64,000 nucleotides of DNA from Brenneria populi (GTDB lineage Bacteria > Pseudomonadota > Gammaproteobacteria > Enterobacterales > Enterobacteriaceae): assembly GCF_036016195.1 (NCBI RefSeq), contig NZ_JAYWTM010000001.1:496001-560000 (forward strand), in the 5' to 3' direction. Below, piece after piece: positions 26,916 to 35,031 of this stretch (position 1 is the stretch's first letter; every line of letters begins with the position of its first letter). The notes beneath the pieces were generated by a model that made no database searches, was not told where the DNA came from, and saw nothing but the letters and a program-made list of their open reading frames with translations. Both the position numbers and the translations under genes were made by a program.

Positions 26916-28391
26916 TCATGTTTGCTCATGGATACAGTCGGCGATGACGGCGAATGACTGCGCCATTTTGCTCTCTTCCACGCAGGCGTATCCCAACAGC
27001 AGCCCCCGTTCTCTGCTTTGGCGCAAATAGTAGCTGGAAAGCGGCCTTACCATTACGCCGCGCCGCAAAATCCGCGCGCTCAGCAGCACGTCATCGATAT
27101 CGGCGGGGAGCCTGAGCAGCATATGCAATCCGGCGTTGCTGTTATCGCCGATATAGTCCGCGCCTAAATGCTGTTCGATAAGCGCGGTCAGCATGGCCCG
27201 GCGCCTGGCGTAGAGTAGCCGCATACGCCGGATATGGGCGGCATAGTGCCCCTCGCGGATAAACTGAGCGAGCGTCGCCTGCGTCAGCCAGTGGCCGCCG
27301 CGGTAGAGCTCTGAATGGGCTACTTTCAGATCCCTGGCCAGCTGCGGCGGCAGCACCACATAGCTGACGCGTAGCCCCGGATAGAGCGTTTTGCTGAAGG
27401 TGCCGATGTAGATCACCGGAGACTGGTTTTGCAGCCCCTGCAGCGCGGGAATCGGGTTGCCGGAGAAACGAAACTCGCTGTCGTAGTCATCCTCAACGAC
27501 CCAGCAGCCGTGCTCCTGCGCCAGCGTCAGCAGGCGCTGGCGCCGCGCCAGGCTCATGACCGATCCCAACGGGTACTGGTGCGATGGCGTTACGCAGATC
27601 AGCCGCGGCGTCGACGCGGGGGAGACGGTATCCGGCGGCGCCATTCCCAGCTCATCCACCTGAATCGGCGCAATGCGCAGCCCGTTAATCGTTAGCAAGT
27701 TGCGCGTGCCCCAGTAGCAAGGGTCTTCAATCCAGGCCAGATCGCCGGGGTTGCAAAGCATCTTCGCCAGCAGATCCATCGCCTGGTGCGTCCCTTCGGT
27801 AATCAGAATCTGTTCCGGAGTGCATTCAACGGAGCGGGCGACGCGCAGGTAATCCACCAGAGCCAATTGGAGTTCGGGGCAGCCTCCGACGGGGGAGTAC
27901 GACAGCTGTTCGGGCAACGCTCGCCGGGTCAGCCGGGTCTGTATCCGGCGCCATAAGTCATGGGGAAAGCTGGCGATATCGGGAATGCCCGGCATAAAGG
28001 CGCCCCACTGGCGGGCGGAAGCGCCGGCGTAGCCCAACAGATGCGTGCCGCGGCGCGACAGCTCCTGTACGGGCCGGCGGGGAAATACGTCGCTTTCATC
28101 GCGCACCGGCGCCATATTGCCGTCGGGCAATTGCTCGGTGACAAAAGTACCGCTTCCGGTTCGCGCCTCCACGTACCCTTCGGCCAGCAGCTGCTCATAG
28201 GCCGCCAGTACGGTGTTGCGGGAGAGCGACAGCTCATGGGCCAGATCGCGCGAGGAAGGCAGGCGGCTGCCGGCGGTAATGGCGCCATCGAGAATCGCCA
28301 GACGGATACTGTCGTAGAGGCGTTTATTCAGCGTGCCTTCCTGCTGATTGCTCAAACGCTGAAGCAATAAATCGGTCAAGAGCGAGCGCAA
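26916..28391 (-). CDS. MocR/GabR-type PLP-dependent transcriptional regulator
   Basis: A 491-residue regulator: an N-terminal GntR winged helix (about residues 15-85, with LPSSRDLAHELSLSRNTVLA) is fused to a fold-type I aminotransferase domain (about 130-480). The PLP-lysine region is YIGTFSKTLYPGLRVSYVV and the cofactor contacts include ITEGTHQAMDLL and WVVEDDYDSEFRF. GabR and PdxR are of this kind. Divergent from gabT, so it most likely acts as a GABA-responsive activator of gabTD and autoregulates. The start is TTG at 28391, supported by the family N-terminus MRSLLTDLLLQRL. Confidence 0.9.
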   Translation of the reverse strand: MRSLLTDLLLQRLSNQQEGTLNKRLYDSIRLAILDGAITAGSRLPSSRDLAHELSLSRNTVLAAYEQLLAEGYVEARTGSGTFVTEQLPDGNMAPVRDESDVFPRRPVQELSRRGTHLLGYAGASARQWGAFMPGIPDIASFPHDLWRRIQTRLTRRALPEQLSYSPVGGCPELQLALVDYLRVARSVECTPEQILITEGTHQAMDLLAKMLCNPGDLAWIEDPCYWGTRNLLTINGLRIAPIQVDELGMAPPDTVSPASTPRLICVTPSHQYPLGSVMSLARRQRLLTLAQEHGCWVVEDDYDSEFRFSGNPIPALQGLQNQSPVIYIGTFSKTLYPGLRVSYVVLPPQLARDLKVAHSELYRGGHWLTQATLAQFIREGHYAAHIRRMRLLYARRRAMLTALIEQHLGADYIGDNSNAGLHMLLRLPADIDDVLLSARILRRGVMVRPLSSYYLRQSRERGLLLGYACVEESKMAQSFAVIADCIHEQT

Positions 28392-28417
28392 AAGTGGATC
28401 CCTTAAATATTAAAAAC

Positions 28418-28438
28418 TGGCTCTGGATTATAGAACCA
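28418..28438. promoter_or_regulatory. Candidate MocR operator
   Basis: TGGCTCT (28418-28424) and AGAACCA (28432-28438) form an inverted repeat with a 7-bp spacer and one mismatch, inside the 150-bp region between the divergent MocR and gabT genes. Binding by the adjacent regulator is inferred. Confidence 0.5.
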
Positions 28439-28541
28439 TCCGGCGTGTAAATAGCAACAGAAAGATGTGACACAGCCTATCGCATCACGTCCATAACGCG
28501 GTCATCATAGGCCGGGCGTGTTCTTTAAATCGGAGCAGAAA

Positions 28542-29807
28542 ATGAGTAACAGCGAATTAAATCAACGACGTTTAGCCGCCACCCCGCGTGGCGTGGGAGT
28601 GATGTGCGATTTCTACGCCGCCCGTGCGGAGAACGCCACGCTGTGGGATGTCGAAGGGCGTGAGTTCATCGATTTCGCCGCCGGCATCGCCGTGCTGAAT
28701 ACCGGCCATCGCCACCCGAAAATCATGGCGGCGGTGCGTGAACAGTTAGAGCGCTTCACGCATACGGCCTATCAGATCGTGCCTTACGGCGGCTATGTCG
28801 AGCTGGCCGAACGCATCAACGCGCTAGCGCCGATCGCCGGCGCGGCGAAAACCGCCTTTTTCACCACCGGTGCGGAAGCGGTTGAAAATGCGGTGAAAAT
28901 AGCCCGCGCTTATACCAAGCGTCCCGGCGTCATCGCGTTCGGCGCCGCGTTCCACGGCCGTACGCTGCTGACTTTGACGTTGACCGGGAAAGTCGCGCCG
29001 TACTCCACCGGCTTCGGCCCATTCCCCGGATCCATCTTCCACGCGCTCTATCCGAATGCGCAGACGGGCGTTACCGTTGAACAGTCGCTGGAAAGCATCG
29101 ACCGTCTGCTGCACACCGATATCGCCGCCGATCAGGTGGCCGCGATTCTGCTGGAGCCGGTTCAGGGCGAGGGCGGATTTAACGTCGCGCCGCCGGAATT
29201 TATTAGCGCGTTACGCAAACTGTGCGACGAGCACGGCATTTTGCTGATCGCCGATGAAGTGCAGACCGGTTTCGCCCGTACCGGCAAGCTGTTTGCGATG
29301 GAGCATTACGCCGAACGGGCCGACCTGATCACCATGGCGAAGAGCCTGGGCGGCGGTTTCCCCATTTCCGGCGTGGTAGGGCGTGCAGAAGTGATGGACG
29401 CGCCGGGCCCCGGCGGACTGGGAGGAACCTATGCCGGCAACCCGCTGGCGGTGGCTTCCGCGCTGACGGTGCTGGATGTGATCGAAGAAGAGAAACTCTG
29501 TTCGCGTTCGCAACGGCTGGGCGCGGCGCTGGTGGAAACGCTGGAACAGGTGAAGCAGCGTTGCCCGGCGCTGGCGGCGATTCGCGCTCAGGGCTCAATG
29601 GTGGCGGCGGAGTTCTGCGACCCGCAGACCGGTAAGCCTTCCGCTGAAATCACGCGTAAATTCCAGAAGGAAGCGCTGGAGCAGGGGCTGCTGCTGCTGA
29701 CCTGCGGCGTGCATGGCAACGTGATTCGCTTCCTGCATCCGCTGACCATTCCTGACGAGCAGTTCAGCAAAGCCATGACCATTCTGAGTCGCGTGCTTAC
29801 CAAGTAA
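28542..29807 (+). CDS. gabT: 4-aminobutyrate aminotransferase GabT
   Basis: A 421-residue class III aminotransferase that converts GABA and 2-oxoglutarate to succinate semialdehyde and glutamate. FFTTGAEAVENAVKIARAY, the Asp of LLIADEVQTGFARTGK and the PLP lysine of ITMAKSLGGGFPISG are visible. The length fits E. coli GabT (426). The start is ATG 28542 with CGGAG six bases upstream; an upstream in-frame ATG (28518) lacks one. gabD follows 10 bp later, so the two enzymes are co-expressed and complete GABA conversion to succinate. Confidence 0.93.
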   Translation: MSNSELNQRRLAATPRGVGVMCDFYAARAENATLWDVEGREFIDFAAGIAVLNTGHRHPKIMAAVREQLERFTHTAYQIVPYGGYVELAERINALAPIAGAAKTAFFTTGAEAVENAVKIARAYTKRPGVIAFGAAFHGRTLLTLTLTGKVAPYSTGFGPFPGSIFHALYPNAQTGVTVEQSLESIDRLLHTDIAADQVAAILLEPVQGEGGFNVAPPEFISALRKLCDEHGILLIADEVQTGFARTGKLFAMEHYAERADLITMAKSLGGGFPISGVVGRAEVMDAPGPGGLGGTYAGNPLAVASALTVLDVIEEEKLCSRSQRLGAALVETLEQVKQRCPALAAIRAQGSMVAAEFCDPQTGKPSAEITRKFQKEALEQGLLLLTCGVHGNVIRFLHPLTIPDEQFSKAMTILSRVLTK

Positions 29808-29817
29808 GAGGAATGCT

Positions 29818-31272
29818 ATGCAACTGAATCAGAAAGCATTATTTCGCCAGCGCTGTTTGATTGACGGTGAGTGGCACGATAGCCAGAGCGGCGAACATCT
29901 TGCCGTGACCAATCCGGCCAACGGCGAGACGCTGGGTACGATACCATTAGTGACAGCGTCACAAACGCAGCAGGCGATCGCCGCCGCGGAACGCGCGCAG
30001 GCCGAATGGCGCAGGCGCACCGGAAAAGAGCGGGCGGCCGTGTTGCAGGCCTGGTCGCGCCTGATTATGGAAAATCAGGCGGATTTGGCGGAAGTGTTGA
30101 CCGCGGAACAGGGCAAGCCGCTGGCGGAAGCCCGCGGCGAAATCGGTTACGCCACGTCGTTTATCGACTGGTTCGCCGAAGAGGCCAAACGTATTGAAGG
30201 CAGCGTGCTGCAATCCCCTCAGGGTCAGCAGCGGCTGCTGGTGATTAAGCAGCCGATCGGCGTTTGCGCGGCCATTACGCCGTGGAATTTCCCGGCGGCG
30301 ATGATCACCCGCAAAGTGGCCCCCGCGCTGGCGGCCGGCTGCGCCATGATCGTTAAACCGGCCGAACAAACGCCGTTTACCGCGCTGGCGCTGGCGGAGC
30401 TGGCGCTGCAGGCGGGGATCCCGCGCGGCGTGCTACAGGTCATCACCGGGGACGCGCAGTCGGTGGGCAAAACGCTGTGCGACAGCCCGGTGGTGCGCAA
30501 ACTGAGCTTTACCGGTTCAACCGAAGTCGGCCGTATTTTGATGGCGCAAAGCGCGCCGACGGTGAAAAAACTGTCGCTGGAATTGGGCGGCAACGCGCCG
30601 TTCATCGTGTTTGACGATGCCGATCCGGACCTGGCGGTAAAAGGCATAATGGCGTCGAAATTCCGCAACAGCGGGCAAACCTGCGTCTGCGCCAATCGGA
30701 TTTACGTGCAAAAGGGCATTTATCCGACGCTGGTGAAAAAGCTGGTGGAAGAGGTCAAAAAACTCAAGGTGGGCGACGGCACCCAGCCCGGCGTGACGCA
30801 GGGTCCGCTGATCGATGGCGATGCCGTCGACAAAGTGCGGCAGCACATCGCCGACGCCTTGGGGAAAGGCGCCACGCTGCTGCACGGCGGCCAGCCGCAT
30901 GCGCTGGGGGGAACCTTCTTTACGCCGACAATCGTCGGTGACGTTACGCGCGATATGCGTTTCGCCCGTGAAGAAACCTTCGGCCCGGTGGCGCCGCTGT
31001 TCCAGTTCGCGGATGAAGCCGAAGCGGTGGCCATGGCGAACGATACCGAATTCGGGCTGGCGGCTTACGTCTATACGCGCGACGCGGTGCGCCAATGGAC
31101 CGTGCCCGAAGCGCTGGATTACGGCATGGTCGGCATTAACACCGGGCTGATCTCCAATGAGGTCGCGCCGTTCGGCGGGGTGAAGCAGTCGGGGCTGGGG
31201 CGCGAGGGATCGCGTTTCGGGATCGAAGATTATCTGGAAATGAAATATCTCTGCGTCGATCTTTCCAGATAG
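29818..31272 (+). CDS. gabD: NADP-dependent succinate-semialdehyde dehydrogenase GabD
   Basis: A 484-residue aldehyde dehydrogenase, as long as E. coli GabD (482). The general base Glu is in KLSLELGGNAPFIVF and the catalytic Cys in FRNSGQTCVCANRIY; the extra Cys two residues later is also found in enterobacterial GabD. GSTEVGR is the cofactor site. It oxidises succinate semialdehyde to succinate, the second step of GABA catabolism. Located 10 bp after gabT and followed by a hairpin and the NtrC sites of the transporter operon. Confidence 0.94.
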   Translation: MQLNQKALFRQRCLIDGEWHDSQSGEHLAVTNPANGETLGTIPLVTASQTQQAIAAAERAQAEWRRRTGKERAAVLQAWSRLIMENQADLAEVLTAEQGKPLAEARGEIGYATSFIDWFAEEAKRIEGSVLQSPQGQQRLLVIKQPIGVCAAITPWNFPAAMITRKVAPALAAGCAMIVKPAEQTPFTALALAELALQAGIPRGVLQVITGDAQSVGKTLCDSPVVRKLSFTGSTEVGRILMAQSAPTVKKLSLELGGNAPFIVFDDADPDLAVKGIMASKFRNSGQTCVCANRIYVQKGIYPTLVKKLVEEVKKLKVGDGTQPGVTQGPLIDGDAVDKVRQHIADALGKGATLLHGGQPHALGGTFFTPTIVGDVTRDMRFAREETFGPVAPLFQFADEAEAVAMANDTEFGLAAYVYTRDAVRQWTVPEALDYGMVGINTGLISNEVAPFGGVKQSGLGREGSRFGIEDYLEMKYLCVDLSR

Positions 31273-31343
31273 TTTGCAGGAACGCATGAGGGAAAAGAGA
31301 GCGGCGATAAGGATTTGCCGCCTTGGTTTAGCAAACCCCTTAT

Positions 31344-31390
31344 GCACTTTAATGGTGCGCGACGGCCCTTGCCGCGCACCGTTAAAAGGA
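31344..31390. promoter_or_regulatory. Paired NtrC-type enhancer sites (binding-protein operon)
   Basis: GCACTTTAATGGTGC (31344-31358) deviates from the palindrome by one base. GCACCGTTAAAAGGA (31376-31390) keeps one full half-site. The centres are 32 bp apart, exactly as in the pair upstream of the ATPase gene. Confidence 0.75.
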
Positions 31391-31497
31391 GAGACGTCGG
31401 CGAAGGAAAAGTTGTGTAAACGGCGGAATCTTGACTTCCGCGCGTGCTTCAACCCTCTTCGCCGGCCGCCGTGCCGAATTGCAATAAATTTATTATA

Positions 31498-31513
31498 TGG
31501 CACGGTTTATGCT
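31498..31513 (+). promoter_or_regulatory. Sigma-54 promoter of the binding-protein operon
   Basis: TGGCACGGTTTATGCT: perfect -24 TGGCACG and -12 GC with 10 bp between GG and GC. The expected start is near 31524, about 70 nt upstream of the ATG. Confidence 0.85.
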
Positions 31514-31594
31514 TAAAAATAATGTATGACGTATCAAGGACTTGATGCTTGACTTCCTGCTTTACGTTGACTAACACACTTCAGGAGCCAACCT

Positions 31595-32623
31595 ATGTTG
31601 AAGAAAATTGCCGTATCCGCATTTCTCGTCGCAGCGGCCTGTCAGGCGCAGGCGGAATCCATCACCGTGATCTCCTTTGGCGGCACCAATAAGGACGCGC
31701 AGGATAAAGCTTTTTACAAACCGTTCGCCGCTGCCGGTAAAGGCACCGTGCAGTCCGGGGAATATAACGGCGAAATGGCGCGCATTCGCGCCATGGTGGA
31801 AACCGGTCAAATCGGTTGGGACGTCGTGGAAGTAGAAGGCCCGGAATTGCTGCGCGGCTGCAACGAAGGCCTGTTCGAGCCGTTGGACTGGAAGAAACTG
31901 GGCGATGAGTCGCAGTTTGTCAAAGGTTCGGTATCAGAGTGCGGCGCCGGGATTTTCCTCTGGTCAACCGCATTAACCTACAATGCGCAAAAACTGCAAC
32001 AGGCGCCGAAAAGCTGGGCGGATTTCTGGGACGTGAAAAATTATCCGGGAAAACGCGCGCTGCGTAAAAGCGCCAAGTTCACGCTGGAAATCGCGCTGCT
32101 GGCCGATGGCGTAAAACGCGCAGATATCTATAAAGAGCTGGCGACGCCGGCCGGCGTCGATCGGGCGTTCAAAAAACTGGATCAGATTAAATCCAATATC
32201 CAGTGGTGGGAGTCCGGCGCGCAACCGCTGCAATGGCTGGTTTCCGGCGACGTGGTGATGACATCGGCGTACAACGGCCGGGTCGCCGCCGCGCAAAAGG
32301 AAGGGCATGACTTCCGCATCGTCTGGGCCGACAGTATTTACGATCTGGATAGCTGGGCGATTGTGAAGGGCACCAAAAACAAAGCGTTGGCTGAACAGTT
32401 CATCGCCTTCGCCAACCAGCCTGAAAACCAGAAGGTTTTTGCTGAAAACATTCCCTATGGCCCCACCAATATTAAAGCCACGACCCTGATCGCGCCGGAA
32501 ATCGCCAAAAACCTGCCGACGGCGCCGGAGAACTTGGCTCAGTCGGTGCAGGTCGATACCGAGTTTTGGATCGACCACGGCGAAGAGCTGGAACAGCGCT
32601 TTAACTCATGGGCGGCTCAATAA
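31595..32623 (+). CDS. PotD-like periplasmic substrate-binding protein
   Basis: A 342-residue extracellular solute-binding protein of the PotD/PotF group. Signal peptide MLKKIAVSAFLVAAACQAQA is cleaved before ESITVISFGGTNKD. AYNGRVAAAQ, DLDSWAIVKGTKN and AFANQPENQKVF are typical of polyamine-type binding proteins. It is the first gene of a three-gene transporter operon behind a sigma-54 promoter. Its neighbour gabTD points to GABA, putrescine or a related amine as substrate; the sequence alone does not decide. Confidence 0.9.
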   Translation: MLKKIAVSAFLVAAACQAQAESITVISFGGTNKDAQDKAFYKPFAAAGKGTVQSGEYNGEMARIRAMVETGQIGWDVVEVEGPELLRGCNEGLFEPLDWKKLGDESQFVKGSVSECGAGIFLWSTALTYNAQKLQQAPKSWADFWDVKNYPGKRALRKSAKFTLEIALLADGVKRADIYKELATPAGVDRAFKKLDQIKSNIQWWESGAQPLQWLVSGDVVMTSAYNGRVAAAQKEGHDFRIVWADSIYDLDSWAIVKGTKNKALAEQFIAFANQPENQKVFAENIPYGPTNIKATTLIAPEIAKNLPTAPENLAQSVQVDTEFWIDHGEELEQRFNSWAAQ

Positions 32624-32795
32624 CCAGTCGCTACGGCGAATGCTGGCCGCTTAAGCCGATTTTTAGGGGAAACAGCGGGGGAGGTTCCCGTGGGGACGCC
32701 TCGCCCCGCTGGTCGTCCCCTGTATCTCGATGCTTGAACAGCCGGCGCTAGCCGCTACACCCCGTATTAAGTAAGCATAAATGGAGACAACGCCT

Positions 32796-34073
32796 ATGAC
32801 CCAGAGCGAAATGGCGGCGACCGCAGCCATGCCGCCGTCCGGCGAAAAAGAAGGGAACGCCAGGCTGAAACAGCAATTGCAGCGGGCGCAGGCGGCGTAT
32901 AAAAAACGCTCCCTGTTGCTGATTGCGCCGCTGTTTCTGTTTATTGTGGTGAGCTTTCTCTTCCCGATCACTTCGATTCTGGGGAAAAGCGTCGCTAATC
33001 CGGAACTGAGAGAAAATATGCCGCTGACCATAGACGCGATGCGGCTATGGTCCGGCAAGGAGCTGCCGGATGAGCGCGTGTTTCAGGCGGTGGTCGACGA
33101 TTTACGCGCCGCCCGCAGCGGCGGCAAACTCTCGGCGATTACCAAACGGCTGGGGTATGAGGGGGCGGAATACCGCACGCTGATTACCCGCACGCTGCGC
33201 AGCCTGCCCGCCGAAGGCAGCGGCGATGCGCGCGGCAAGCTGATCGCCGCCCAGCCGCTGTGGGGGGAGCTATCCACCTGGCAAACGCTGGATCGCGCAT
33301 CCCGGCCGTTTACCAGTTATTACCTGCTGGCGGTGTTCGACCATAAGGTGGACGCCAAAACCCAGGAGATCGTGCCGCAGTCGCCCGACCAGGCGCTGTA
33401 TATTGATGTGCTGATGCGCACGTTGCTGATGGCCGGCGTCGTCACGCTGCTGTGCGTCGGCCTGGGCTATCCGCTGGCGTACTGGCTGGCGAAACAGCCG
33501 GCCAATCGGGCCAATCTGCTGATGATCCTAGTGCTATTGCCGTTCTGGACGTCGCTGATCGTGCGGACCGCCAGTTGGATCGTACTACTGCAGTCCGGCG
33601 GGCTGATCAACAGCGCGCTGCTCGATATCGGCGTTATCGACCAGCCGCTGGTGCTGGTATTCAACCGCATCGGGGTTTACATTTCGATGACGCATATCCT
33701 ATTGCCGTTTTTTATTCTGCCGCTGTATGCCGTGATGAAGGGCATTTCGCCGAACTACGTTCGCGCCGCCGTTTCGCTGGGCGCGCATCCGTTTATCGCC
33801 TTCTGGCGCGTCTATGTGCCGCAAACCTACGCCGGCGTAACGGCAGGGGCGCTGCTGGTCTTTATGATGGCCATCGGCTACTACATCACGCCGGCTTTAC
33901 TGGGTGGGCCGAGCGATCAAATGCTCAGTTACTTCGTCGCCTTCTTCACCAATACCACCATGAACTGGGGGATGGCCGCCGCGTTGGGAACGCAGCTGCT
34001 GATTATCGTCACGCTGCTGTATGTGGTGTATATCCGCGTGACGAGAACCGACGCCGAAGCCGCCGCGCGTTAA
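32796..34073 (+). CDS. PotB-like ABC transporter permease with long N-terminal insertion
   Basis: A 425-residue inner-membrane permease. After a charged N-terminus and a first membrane helix (about residues 45-65) comes a hydrophilic stretch of about 140 residues, then five more helices. The coupling EAA loop is AAVSLGAHPFIAFWRVYVP. The insertion, presumably periplasmic, is much larger than in E. coli PotB (275 residues) and is known in some proteobacterial polyamine/opine-type permeases. The ATG at 32796 was chosen because GGAG precedes it by 9 bp; an ATG at 32781 would include that site. Confidence 0.87.
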   Translation: MTQSEMAATAAMPPSGEKEGNARLKQQLQRAQAAYKKRSLLLIAPLFLFIVVSFLFPITSILGKSVANPELRENMPLTIDAMRLWSGKELPDERVFQAVVDDLRAARSGGKLSAITKRLGYEGAEYRTLITRTLRSLPAEGSGDARGKLIAAQPLWGELSTWQTLDRASRPFTSYYLLAVFDHKVDAKTQEIVPQSPDQALYIDVLMRTLLMAGVVTLLCVGLGYPLAYWLAKQPANRANLLMILVLLPFWTSLIVRTASWIVLLQSGGLINSALLDIGVIDQPLVLVFNRIGVYISMTHILLPFFILPLYAVMKGISPNYVRAAVSLGAHPFIAFWRVYVPQTYAGVTAGALLVFMMAIGYYITPALLGGPSDQMLSYFVAFFTNTTMNWGMAAALGTQLLIIVTLLYVVYIRVTRTDAEAAAR

Positions 34074-34165
34074 TCACGGGCGATCCGCCCGCAGCGCTCA
34101 AGAGGCGGCGAACCTTGCGCCGCCGCGGCTTGATTGATACCGGATAGATAAAGGGAAAAACGAAT

Positions 34166-34984
34166 ATGAGACAGCAGGGCGAAACGGTTATCCGCTTGTG
34201 GAATACGTTGTTTAATTTTTACGGTGCGGCCATGTTGCTGTTTCTGATCGTACCGGTGCTGGTTATTGTGCCGCTTTCATTTAACGCCGGATCGTTTCTG
34301 AGCTATCCGCTGAACGGCTTTTCGCTGCGCTGGTACCATGAGTTCTTCAACTCAAGCGAATGGCTGGGCGCATTGGGCAACAGCCTGCTGATCGCCCCGC
34401 TGGCGACGCTGCTGGCGACGGTTCTGGGGGTGCTGGCCTCGGTCGGACTGGTGCGCGGCGAGTTTAGAGGCAAATCATTGGTGATGGCGGTGCTGATATC
34501 GCCGATGATTGCGCCGGTGGTGATTGTCGCCGTCGGCATGTTTTTCTTTTTCGCCAAGCTCTCTTTGCTAAACAGCTATATCGGTTTGGTATTGGCGCAC
34601 GCCATGCTCGGGGTGCCGTTCGTCGTCATCACCGTGACCGCGGTACTTAAAAATTATGATCAAAATCTGACGCGGGCGGCGGCCAGCCTGGGCGCGCCGC
34701 CGTTGCTGACCTTCCGTAAGGTGACGTTTCCGCTGATTGCGCCCGGGGTTTTTTCCGGCGCGCTATTTGCCTTCGCCACCTCGTTTGACGAAGTGATCGT
34801 CACGCTGTTCCTGGCGAGTCCGCGTCAGCGCACGCTGCCGCTGCAGATGTTCGCCGGCATTCGGGAAAACCTGGATCCGACGATCGCCGCCGCGGCCTCG
34901 ATGATGGTCGGCGCGGCACTGATCCTGCTGATCGTGATGGAAGTTCTGCGTCGGAGAGCGGACCGCCTGCGCGGCGCGCGCTGA
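34166..34984 (+). CDS. PotC-like ABC transporter permease
   Basis: A 272-residue permease with six membrane helices and the EAA loop AAASLGAPPLLTFRKVTFPLIAPG, as in PotC. It pairs with the PotB-like permease upstream (92 bp gap). Together with the binding protein and the remote ATPase it makes a complete importer. The last helix is followed by a short basic tail. Confidence 0.9.
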   Translation: MRQQGETVIRLWNTLFNFYGAAMLLFLIVPVLVIVPLSFNAGSFLSYPLNGFSLRWYHEFFNSSEWLGALGNSLLIAPLATLLATVLGVLASVGLVRGEFRGKSLVMAVLISPMIAPVVIVAVGMFFFFAKLSLLNSYIGLVLAHAMLGVPFVVITVTAVLKNYDQNLTRAAASLGAPPLLTFRKVTFPLIAPGVFSGALFAFATSFDEVIVTLFLASPRQRTLPLQMFAGIRENLDPTIAAAASMMVGAALILLIVMEVLRRRADRLRGAR

Positions 34985-35031
34985 TCCGTTGCGCCGCCGT
35001 CGTAATCCAACGGCGGCGGGGCGCGGGGTAT

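Larger units (their letters stand above)
31273..31594. other. Intergenic region gabD / ABC transporter operon
   Basis: About 320 bp with no gene. It carries a hairpin (TTTAATGGTGCGCG with CGCGCACCGTTAAA, 31348-31386) that overlaps two NtrC-type sites, then a sigma-54 promoter, then the binding-protein ribosome site (AGGAG). The hairpin may also end the gabTD transcript. Confidence 0.7.
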
